Positions 1-5,846 of a stretch of 9,894 nucleotides of DNA are shown here, piece after piece. The stretch lies in NCBI GenBank assembly GCA_015233295.1, contig JADFYC010000111.1, positions 1 to 9,894 of the forward strand. The letters run 5' to 3'. Numbering within the stretch: the first letter of the stretch is position 1; each line of letters starts with the position of its first letter. The notes beneath the pieces are model-generated. The model was not told where the DNA came from. It ran no database searches and saw only the letters and a list, made by a program, of their open reading frames with translations. The position numbers and the translations under genes are program-made. The DNA comes from Deltaproteobacteria bacterium (GTDB lineage Bacteria; Desulfobacterota; JADFXK01).

Positions 1-1020
1 GCCAATGGAGCCGAGCTTTTTCAATTGATCTTCCGGCCGGAGTAGCGTGACCAGACCGGCCTCGGTAGACCCATAGGCCTCGAACAATTGAGAGTTCTTG
101 AAATATTCCATGATGGCCAGTTTGGTGTCTTTTCTCACCGGGGCGGAGGAACACATCAGCTTCCGGATGGCGCTGACATCGTACTTGTACTTAACCTCGT
201 CGGGCAGAGCCAACATCATAATATAATGTGTGGGCACCAGCGAAGTAAAGGTGATTTTCATTTCGGACAAGGTCTTTAGCAGATGTTCCGGATCAAAACT
301 GATCATGTTGTAAACGCACACCGCACCGTAGGTATAAGTGAACACGAAGGAGTAATATATGGAATTGATGTGGCACATGGGCATGACCAGCAGACCGGTA
401 TCGTCGCGCGTAAATCCTAGTTCGGCGATGTTGGTCAGGTACTGGGCGATATAGCTTTCGTGACTTCGGACCACTCCTTTGGGTTTACCGGTGGTGCCCG
501 AGGTGTACATGATTGTCCAGATGTCCTCATGGCCGACTTTGGCGGGCGGTTCGTCCGAAGAGGCGTTTTTGATCAAGTCTTCGTAATGCAGATAACCGTC
601 CGGGGCGTCTTGGCCGCCAAAGAAGATGTAATTGCCGGCGGGAATGCCGGGTATCTTATTTTTTAGGGTGTTGACCCCGGATACGAATTCGCCGCCTACG
701 ATGAACGCCCTGGCTTCTGAGTTTTCCAAGATGTAGTGATACTCAGCCGGCGGCATTCGGAACATGATCGGGACGCAAATAAGTCCAGTTTTGGCCGTGG
801 CGCCGTATATCTCCATCCATTCAACGGAATTATAGGCGATGACGGCGACTTTATCCCCCTTTTTTAAACCTAAACCTAATAGGGCATTCCCCAGTCGACA
901 ACATCGCTCATTCCATTCCCGGAACGTCATGGCCCGGTATAGATCTCGGGCGCCCATTTTGTCCGGGTACATGTAAGCCGCGACGCGGAGCAGGTCACCT
1001 ACGGGCATCCATCTACTCAT
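1..1020 (-). CDS. AMP-forming acyl-CoA synthetase, N-terminal part (runs off left edge)
   Basis: This enzyme of the ANL superfamily activates a carboxylic acid, probably a fatty acid, with ATP to an acyl-adenylate and then to acyl-CoA. Translating the minus strand from the ATG at 1020 gives 340 uninterrupted residues to the window edge. The start reads MSRWMPVGDLLRVAAYMYPD, preceded by a strong AGGAGG ribosome site (complement of 1029-1034). The adenylate-forming signature YTSGTTGKPK is at residues 172-181, and the substrate/AMP-site motif YGSTE is at residues 316-320, followed by GLVTLLRPED. Family members are usually about 500-560 residues, so the hinge and the C-terminal lid with its catalytic lysine lie outside the window. 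No transmembrane segment is evident. The gene is divergent from the TPR gene at 1393. The acyl substrate cannot be told from this part. The family call is firm; chain length is unknown. Confidence 0.93.
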   Translation of the reverse strand, partial: MSRWMPVGDLLRVAAYMYPDKMGARDLYRAMTFREWNERCCRLGNALLGLGLKKGDKVAVIAYNSVEWMEIYGATAKTGLICVPIMFRMPPAEYHYILENSEARAFIVGGEFVSGVNTLKNKIPGIPAGNYIFFGGQDAPDGYLHYEDLIKNASSDEPPAKVGHEDIWTIMYTSGTTGKPKGVVRSHESYIAQYLTNIAELGFTRDDTGLLVMPMCHINSIYYSFVFTYTYGAVCVYNMISFDPEHLLKTLSEMKITFTSLVPTHYIMMLALPDEVKYKYDVSAIRKLMCSSAPVRKDTKLAIMEYFKNSQLFEAYGSTEAGLVTLLRPEDQLKKLGSIG

Positions 1021-1093
1021 TTTATTCTCCTCCTGAATTGATCATATGCCGACCTTTGCCGTCTGGTGAGAACGGTTTGTAATGCGATATGTA

Positions 1094-1122
1094 CTGATTT
1101 CTATTGGGTTAGCGTCTGTCAA
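1094..1122 (-). promoter_or_regulatory. possible promoter of the acyl-CoA synthetase gene (-35 only)
   Basis: The minus strand carries a perfect TTGACA hexamer (complement of 1117-1122), about 100 bases upstream of the start at 1020. At the usual 17-base spacing the -10 position reads AATCAG, which is a poor match. Only the -35 is convincing, so this is a weak call. Confidence 0.22.
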
Positions 1123-1154
1123 GTTAAACTAGAAGATCGCTGATGTCAAGAAAA

Positions 1155-1184
1155 ATAGCTACGCCATAGCTGTTTGGTAGCTAT
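1155..1184. repeat. 8-bp inverted repeat, possible operator
   Basis: ATAGCTAC at 1155-1162 is exactly complementary to GTAGCTAT at 1177-1184 across a 14-base loop. It lies between the two divergent starts and is flanked by A-runs on both sides. It could be a regulator site or a small hairpin. Nothing links it to a known regulator. Confidence 0.35.
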
Positions 1185-1392
1185 CGAGAAAAAAAGCACA
1201 ATTGATGTCCGGACCGGCCTGAGTTTGTTCCATCCCGGAGCCAAAATTCTTCTGTCAAGGTGCCGGGAGTCCGGGAATGGGCGACCACCCTTGTCCAGGT
1301 GACGCCGCGCATGAGAAAATAATTTGATCATCTGTATTTTAAATTTTTGGTATTAATGGTATAGGTAGGCTAGAAAAAAACTGAGAGGTCAT

Positions 1393-3141
1393 ATGGACAA
1401 AATAGAAGATTTGAAAATTCAGTCGGCTAACGAACCGGATTCCGAAATAGTCCACAATCTCCTGGGGATGGAGCTATACAATCAGCAGCAGGTGGACGAG
1501 GCGCGCCGGCATTTTCTCAGGGCGGTGGAGCTTAAGCCGGATTACGTGGAGGCCTGGTATAACCTGGGAATTCTCGAAAGCGAAAATGGGCTGCCCGAAA
1601 CCGCCGTGACCTACTTCAAGCAGGTCGTAACCATCAATCCCCGCGTCCATGATGCCTATAACTATCTGGGCGTGCTTTATTGCCGGCTTGAGCAATGGGA
1701 CCAGGCAGAACCCGCCTTTGCCAAGGCTTTTGAACTGAATCCCAAGTCCATTGAACCACTGTTTAATGTGGCCCGGATGTACGAAAACACCGGCCGCCTA
1801 GATGAGGCCGTTAAGATCTTTGAAGTATTTTTGGAGACGCGGGAGGCCAATGTCCTGGTTTTAAACACGCTGGCCAGCCTCTACTTGAAAAAAAATGATA
1901 AGCCTCGTGCTCTTAAGGCCCTGACCCGGTCCCTGGCCGTTTTTGAAAATCAGCCGGAGATGAAGGACACCGTGGTCAGGCTGAAAATGGACCTGGAGCC
2001 ACCCGTGGCGGCCCGGCGTAGACCCGCTTTACCAGCCATTGCTCTGGACCCGGACTGGCCCGAGGTCAAAAACCTGCTGGGCGGAGAAGCAGGGGTGCCC
2101 ACGGCCGCCAAACCGTTAGCTGCGGTTGGTCCGGGGGCCGACCCTTATCTGAAACACATCCCGCAGGCGGAACGGGCGTCGAAGGTGGGGATGAACATCC
2201 TGATCATGGGTGACTTTGACGTGGCCAAGGGGCTTTCTTCTCTAATGCGGGCCATCAACCGGTACACCATTCACCGAGCCAGGTTGATTACCTGGCATCA
2301 TGACAGCCTGGACGATCCGGCCGATGTGTTGCTCGACGATTGTGACGGTGATTTCGAAGAGGCCGACCGGCTGGTTCAGCTTGCGGATTTCTTTCATTTT
2401 GGGCGGCAGATATTTAATTTTCCGGGAGTAGATTTTAATGTGCTGGTTCAGCCTCATAATGCCTTGATCCAGTATTTTGGGCCGGAACTGGTCAACGAGG
2501 GTCCCCGGATCTATGAATATCACAGGAAAACAGGGCTTAAGGCCGTCGCTCCCTGGGAGTGGTCGGCCCACTCTCGGGTGCCCCTGGCCTATTATCATGT
2601 GGCGCCTCTGATGATCATGGAGGAGGATTACGTCGCCCCGACTCCGGGTGACGAGACCTGGCGGATTCGACATTTTCCAACCAACCGGCAAGTTGACGGA
2701 ACTGACCGGATATTATCCCTGATTGACCGGATCAAAAAAGATTACCCGGTCGAACTGGAAATCCTGGAGGGTACTGCAGCCTTGGCCAAGATTAAGAAAA
2801 CCCCGCGAGCGCATCTGGTCATAGGCTCCCTGGCCGCGAGCGGACCGAGTCACCAGGTGGTGTCAGCCATGGCCAGGGGAGAAGTGGCCATGACCAACCT
2901 AAGTAATTGGTTCTTGAGCCTCCACCCGGCCAGCCCCATAATTAATCTGGACACTCAAGATTTGGAAAACCAACTCAGACAGTTGTTGTCGGATAGGTCG
3001 GCCGTGGCGGGTCGATCACAACTCTCCCAGGCCTGGATAAGAGATCATTTCGACGCCCGGGTCGTGGTGGCCCAATACGTCCACCTGTATGACGCCATCT
3101 ATTACGGGGAACGGTCCGCCGGTCGATTACTGTTGACTTGA
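1393..3141 (+). CDS. TPR protein with C-terminal glycosyltransferase-like (GT-B type) domain
   Basis: This is a 582-residue, probably cytoplasmic protein. Residues 18-187 form five consecutive 34-residue tetratricopeptide repeats (18-51, 52-85, 86-119, 120-153, 154-187), each with the expected small-residue and Pro pattern. A Pro/Ala-rich linker (about 188-265) leads to a second domain opening with MNILIMGDFDVAKG, a GT-B-like first strand and loop. The stretch RIRHFPTNRQVDGTD (424-438) resembles the HxPTN..KGTD segment of CgeB/group-1-like glycosyltransferases, with Asp in place of the usual Lys. A later stretch near 484-500 (SGPSHQVVSAMARGEVAM) sits where such enzymes carry a nucleotide-sugar-binding helix, but the usual Glu is not obvious. 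TPRs would bind a partner or acceptor peptide. The start follows GAGAGG at 1383-1388, four bases upstream. It may be a transferase or an inactive derivative. TPRs are certain; the second domain is inferred by pattern. Confidence 0.8.
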   Translation: MDKIEDLKIQSANEPDSEIVHNLLGMELYNQQQVDEARRHFLRAVELKPDYVEAWYNLGILESENGLPETAVTYFKQVVTINPRVHDAYNYLGVLYCRLEQWDQAEPAFAKAFELNPKSIEPLFNVARMYENTGRLDEAVKIFEVFLETREANVLVLNTLASLYLKKNDKPRALKALTRSLAVFENQPEMKDTVVRLKMDLEPPVAARRRPALPAIALDPDWPEVKNLLGGEAGVPTAAKPLAAVGPGADPYLKHIPQAERASKVGMNILIMGDFDVAKGLSSLMRAINRYTIHRARLITWHHDSLDDPADVLLDDCDGDFEEADRLVQLADFFHFGRQIFNFPGVDFNVLVQPHNALIQYFGPELVNEGPRIYEYHRKTGLKAVAPWEWSAHSRVPLAYYHVAPLMIMEEDYVAPTPGDETWRIRHFPTNRQVDGTDRILSLIDRIKKDYPVELEILEGTAALAKIKKTPRAHLVIGSLAASGPSHQVVSAMARGEVAMTNLSNWFLSLHPASPIINLDTQDLENQLRQLLSDRSAVAGRSQLSQAWIRDHFDARVVVAQYVHLYDAIYYGERSAGRLLLT

Positions 3142-3186
3142 CCCCTCCAGGTTGGTTGGAATATAATGATTTAGCTTGAAGTGTCG

Positions 3187-3199
3187 GCGTCATTGACGC
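3187..3199. repeat. 13-bp perfect palindrome
   Basis: GCGTCA-T-TGACGC is a perfect palindrome 45 bases after the TPR gene. Its core GTCATTGAC recurs in the inverted-repeat arms at 5686-5700 and, as its complement, at 5783-5791. It may be a protein-binding site shared between the two gaps. Confidence 0.4.
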
Positions 3200-3213
3200 A
3201 TAATGAAACATCC

Positions 3214-3255
3214 GTTACCTGTTACCTGTTACTGGTTGCCTGTTATCGGTACCGG
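3214..3255 (+). repeat. degenerate heptamer array, GTTRCNN orientation (6 units)
   Basis: Six consecutive 7-base units can be read without a gap: GTTACCT, GTTACCT, GTTACTG, GTTGCCT, GTTATCG and GTACCGG. The same unit family appears in the opposite orientation at 3420-3461, and in three further gaps of the window. Confidence 0.75.
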
Positions 3256-3302
3256 TTCATCGTCCGGGTTAAGGTTTCATCCATAAATAATTAATCTTGC
3301 AT

Positions 3303-3320
3303 TTCGCCTCAGAAGGCGAA
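3303..3320. repeat. perfect 7-bp hairpin with 4-base loop
   Basis: TTCGCCT (3303-3309) and AGGCGAA (3314-3320) are exact complements around the loop CAGA. It lies between the two heptamer arrays and upstream of the candidate cyaA promoter. There is no adjacent T-run, so it is not a terminator by itself. It may be a transcript hairpin or a binding site. Confidence 0.5.
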
Positions 3321-3325
3321 CATAT

Positions 3326-3348
3326 TGAATCTATTCGATTCATTTTTT
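3326..3348 (+). terminator. weak terminator-like hairpin with T-run
   Basis: TGAATC (3326-3331) pairs with GATTCA (3337-3342) around TATTC, followed directly by six T residues (3343-3348). The stem is AT-rich and about 185 bases after the TPR gene, so termination would be inefficient. The T-run runs into a candidate -35 hexamer, so the palindrome may instead be an operator for the cyaA promoter. Confidence 0.28.
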
Positions 3349-3375
3349 GGCTGTTGGGTAAGAACCGAATAAAAT
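3347..3375 (+). promoter_or_regulatory. candidate sigma-70 promoter for the adenylate cyclase gene
   Basis: TTGGCT (3347-3352) and TAAAAT (3370-3375) are separated by exactly 17 bases and match the consensus at 4/6 and 5/6 positions. Transcription would begin near 3382. The leader would then contain the heptamer array at 3420-3461 before the start codon at 3490. No CRP-type TGTGA/TCACA site is seen here. Confidence 0.45.
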
Positions 3376-3419
3376 CAACAGGGGTGCGGAACGTAAAATT
3401 AATTGTTACATATGATGGG

Positions 3420-3461
3420 CAACCAGGAACCAGCAACGTGCAACGAGCAACGTGCAACCAG
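3420..3461 (-). repeat. degenerate heptamer array, CAACNNG (reverse) orientation (6 units)
   Basis: The units CAACCAG, GAACCAG, CAACGTG, CAACGAG, CAACGTG and CAACCAG follow each other without a gap. They are the reverse complement type of the array at 3214-3255, with the same number of units (six) and length (42 bases). The two arrays face each other across 164 bases. The array lies in the leader just before the cyclase start. Confidence 0.78.
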
Positions 3462-3489
3462 ATTTATCATTCCGTCGGGCGAAATGATT

Positions 3490-5661
3490 ATGTCCTCCAC
3501 AAACGAAACCATAAAAGAATATCTGATCCGAAAAGAGGCCTTCAGCCTTTATAATGTCAAGCGGATGTTCAGCCTATTAGGTAAGTTAAGTGAAACTGAA
3601 CAACTTTTGTTTCAGATCGTTCCCTACCTGCTGAGCCTTAATCATCCTGAATATCCCGGGTATGTGGATGACTCGGATACCCCTTACGGCATCTACAACT
3701 TCAACTGGTTGAAATCGATTAACGATAGTTTCGGGACGTTGTTTCCTAAAGCCAAGTCTACACCCAAATTTGTCTTGCCGCGGGTCATCCCCATCCAATC
3801 TTTGATGCTTATGGGCAGTACCGGGACCATTGGGCAGACGGCCAAATCTGATTTTGACTATTGGTTGTGTGTGTCTGAAAAGGACCTGGGCTACCGCCGA
3901 CTACAATTGTTCAAGCAGAAGACGACCTCTTTAGAAAATTGGATCATGAAGCAAGGTGTGGAGGTGCATTTTTTTCTGGTTGATGTCGATCACATCAAGC
4001 AAAACGAATTTGGGCGGGTTGACGCCGAAAGCGTGGGTTCGGCTTTGGGCGCTTTGCTCAAGGATGGATTGTATCAGACCATGATTTTGATTGCCGGCAA
4101 ACTCCCGTTATGGTGGCTTCTTCCGCCGCATCTAACCGCCGCGGAATATACCCGGCATGTGGGAGTGATCAAAGAGAATTCCTCCTATGAACTGCCCTTT
4201 GACGACTTCATTGACTTGGGGAGCGTCTCCTTGGGGGAATTTTTGCAAGAATTTTTTGGCGCGGCCCTGTGGGAGATATTCAAGGGGCTGAAGTATCCCT
4301 ATAAGTCGGTAATCAAAATGGCCCTGTTGGAGATGTACCTGAACCCTGATCAAGACAATGAATTATTAAGGGAAAAGCTCAAGAAAGCAGTATTTGAAAC
4401 TCCTGAAAGGGAGGACCTCTCGGATCCATACATGCAATTGTTTCGGGCCACTCTAGAATACTATAATAAGAAGAAGCTGATGGCCGAAATGAGTATGGTC
4501 AAGAAGTGTATTTTGATGAAAGTGGAATTGCCCCCAGACTATCTGGAGGTCCCGCACAGTCTGAAATTGAATGACCCCAAACGTGATTTGGTTCAATTCT
4601 TGAGAAGATGGCAGTGGGACGAGGAAGAGCTGGTCAGCGTCAGATTGTTGTTGGCCAGGGACTTTTCGGAACTAATGAAGTTCCGTAAGGAAGTAAGGCG
4701 GCATTTTCTTAGTGGTTTCGGCCGGATTACCGATATGCTGAAACAGCGCCCCGAAGTCCAGAGCAGCATTACTCCAGATGACTTGACCGTCCTTTCTAGA
4801 AAACTGGCGGTTTTTTATGGTCAAAAAAAGAATAAAATAGAGACCATGACCGGGTTGTACGGAGAAGGTCTACAAGAAGATAAAATAACCATATATTTTA
4901 ATCTGGAGAAGCGTTTCTGGTATTTGTTCCGGGGTCACTTGACTAAAGACGATATTCTCCAGGGGCGTAGTCAAGACAGGCTGCTTCTGAAAACTTCCTG
5001 CCTGGTTAAGCTGGTCACCTGGTGTCACCTAAATAAATTATACCGGAACGCCGGCCAGGTCACTCTCCACTCCGGCGAGGCAAATGTTTCTCTTCCGGAT
5101 ATCCAGTTTTTTATGAAGCACTTAGAAAAAATATACCAGCACGTTGATGTTATTTCAATGGATAATGAGATACTCTTATCCCCATCATATCTTGTTAAAA
5201 TGACATGTGTCTTGAATTTTGTTTCCCATGCGGGGGCTAACGCTCTAGACCGGATTGATGTCGTCTCCCAAACTTCTTGGGGAGAATATTACTGTCAATA
5301 CGAATCATTACCGGATGAACCCGGGTCTGACCACAACCTGGACGCCCTGGCCGGGATACTAGTAGACACTTTGCACCGCCAACATAAAATATATCGGTCC
5401 AATGTTCATATTTACACACCTAGAGCCAGGTTGTCCCCAACGATGTGGAAGCTTTTGAGCCAATCCCTGGACGACTGCGGCCTGGCTCTTGATCGGGACA
5501 ATACTATTAAAATTGTGGACCCGGGCTTACTTAGATGCCAGGCCAAAATACCGCCGAAAATTCCGCCCAAGACTCAACTAAAGCCCCAGGAGCAGAAACT
5601 CGTTGAGATGCTGAGCAAAATGAAACCGCCGCGTCGCGACAAAACCAGGCTTGATATTTGA
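3490..5661 (+). CDS. cyaA: class I adenylate cyclase (CyaA type)
   Basis: It converts ATP to cyclic AMP in the cytoplasm. The catalytic signature MGSTGTIGQTAKSDFDYWLC spans residues 108-127; the paired Asp residues 121 and 123 match the metal-binding pair of E. coli CyaA (SDLDIW). Further family blocks are GVEVHFFLVD (156-165), GKLPLWW (203-209) and FFGAALWEIF followed by YPYKSVIKMALLEMY (about 255-281). The C-terminal half still aligns by eye with the E. coli region around 600-720, but the protein stops there: 723 residues against about 850, ending in a Pro/Lys-rich tail. Inhibition by glucose-PTS components cannot be assumed. The frame is open further upstream (TTG 3403, ATG 3412), but those codons read through the heptamer array, so ATG 3490 (or 3484) is preferred. 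It places the first conserved block as far from the start as in E. coli. The ribosome site is weak (GGGCGA). Class I cyclases are best known from Gammaproteobacteria. Confidence 0.93.
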   Translation: MSSTNETIKEYLIRKEAFSLYNVKRMFSLLGKLSETEQLLFQIVPYLLSLNHPEYPGYVDDSDTPYGIYNFNWLKSINDSFGTLFPKAKSTPKFVLPRVIPIQSLMLMGSTGTIGQTAKSDFDYWLCVSEKDLGYRRLQLFKQKTTSLENWIMKQGVEVHFFLVDVDHIKQNEFGRVDAESVGSALGALLKDGLYQTMILIAGKLPLWWLLPPHLTAAEYTRHVGVIKENSSYELPFDDFIDLGSVSLGEFLQEFFGAALWEIFKGLKYPYKSVIKMALLEMYLNPDQDNELLREKLKKAVFETPEREDLSDPYMQLFRATLEYYNKKKLMAEMSMVKKCILMKVELPPDYLEVPHSLKLNDPKRDLVQFLRRWQWDEEELVSVRLLLARDFSELMKFRKEVRRHFLSGFGRITDMLKQRPEVQSSITPDDLTVLSRKLAVFYGQKKNKIETMTGLYGEGLQEDKITIYFNLEKRFWYLFRGHLTKDDILQGRSQDRLLLKTSCLVKLVTWCHLNKLYRNAGQVTLHSGEANVSLPDIQFFMKHLEKIYQHVDVISMDNEILLSPSYLVKMTCVLNFVSHAGANALDRIDVVSQTSWGEYYCQYESLPDEPGSDHNLDALAGILVDTLHRQHKIYRSNVHIYTPRARLSPTMWKLLSQSLDDCGLALDRDNTIKIVDPGLLRCQAKIPPKIPPKTQLKPQEQKLVEMLSKMKPPRRDKTRLDI

Positions 5662-5664
5662 GAG

Positions 5665-5685
5665 GTTACTGGTTATCGGCTGCTG
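5665..5685 (+). repeat. short heptamer array, GTTRCNN orientation (3 units)
   Basis: GTTACTG, GTTATCG and GCTGCTG begin three bases after the cyclase stop codon and run directly into the 21-bp inverted-repeat arm. The opposite-orientation partner is at 5801-5828. Confidence 0.6.
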
Positions 5686-5798
5686 GTCAATGTCATTGAC
5701 TTAAGATTCCAGGCTTGGTGTCCGCATTACCCAGGGTGGCGCTTCGCTGGGTATATGGTTCCAATACGCGCAGCGTCCTTGAGTCAATGACATTGACC
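5685..5798. repeat. 114-bp inverted-repeat element with 21-bp arms (MITE-like)
   Basis: The arms at 5685-5705 and 5778-5798 are complementary at 20 of 21 positions, and the remaining position is a G·T pair. Each arm contains a 15-base palindrome of its own, GTCAATGTCATTGAC (5686-5700) and GTCAATGACATTGAC (5783-5797). The 72-base interior holds a hairpin (5728-5753) and no gene. The structure resembles a miniature inverted-repeat element or a pair of operator sites ahead of the gene at 5847. No target-site duplication is obvious, and its flanks are heptamer arrays. Confidence 0.65.
5728..5753. repeat. hairpin inside the inverted-repeat element
   Basis: TACCCAG (5728-5734) pairs with CTGGGTA (5747-5753) around a 12-base loop containing GGCGCTTCGC, which can itself pair GCG with CGC. 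It has no T-run. The CCCAGGGTGGCGCTTCGC word resembles dispersed intergenic repeats I recall from environmental bacterial genomes; this is memory, not a search. Confidence 0.5.
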
Positions 5799-5800
5799 CA

Positions 5801-5828
5801 CAACTCGCAACACGCAACCCGAAACATC
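5801..5828 (-). repeat. heptamer array, CAACNCG (reverse) orientation (4 units)
   Basis: CAACTCG, CAACACG, CAACCCG and AAACATC follow directly after the right arm of the inverted-repeat element, 18 bases before the next start codon. Together with 5665-5685 they bracket the element symmetrically. Confidence 0.68.
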
Positions 5829-5846
5829 AGACAGTAAGGCTGAGCC

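Larger units (their letters stand above)
1021..1392. other. divergent intergenic region, no gene seen
   Basis: These 372 bases separate the divergent acyl-CoA synthetase and TPR genes. The part near 1090-1200 is AT-rich, 1200-1310 is GC-richer, and 1311-1380 is AT-rich again and presumably holds the promoter of the TPR gene, though no hexamer pair has good spacing (TTGATC at 1324-1329 and TATTAA at 1351-1356 are 21 bases apart). The GC-richer part has imperfect self-complementarity, for example GGCG..CACC at 1280-1289 against GGTG.CGCC at 1298-1306. A 61-codon minus-strand reading frame at 1146-1331 has no recognisable content and is not called. Confidence 0.6.

Noticed and set aside
1146..1331. 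Short minus-strand frame in the divergent intergenic region
   Set aside because: Composition is unremarkable, there is no ribosome site ahead of its start, and it spans the inverted repeat; it is better read as non-coding.
2242..2691. Minus-strand open frame of 149 codons inside the TPR–GT gene
   Set aside because: It is a shadow of the plus-strand codons, with no family resemblance and no ribosome site.
3303..3348. Riboswitch in the cyaA leader
   Set aside because: The two hairpins lie upstream of the candidate transcription start and show no conserved aptamer motif known to me.
3420..3461. CRISPR-like array
   Set aside because: The period is 7 bases with no spacers, so it is a tandem repeat and not a CRISPR array.
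3297..3554. Plus-strand frame covering the hairpins and heptamer array
   Set aside because: It runs through repeats and overlaps the real cyclase start in another frame.
5728..5753. Rho-independent terminator for cyaA
   Set aside because: The hairpin lacks a following T-run and lies inside a larger inverted-repeat element.
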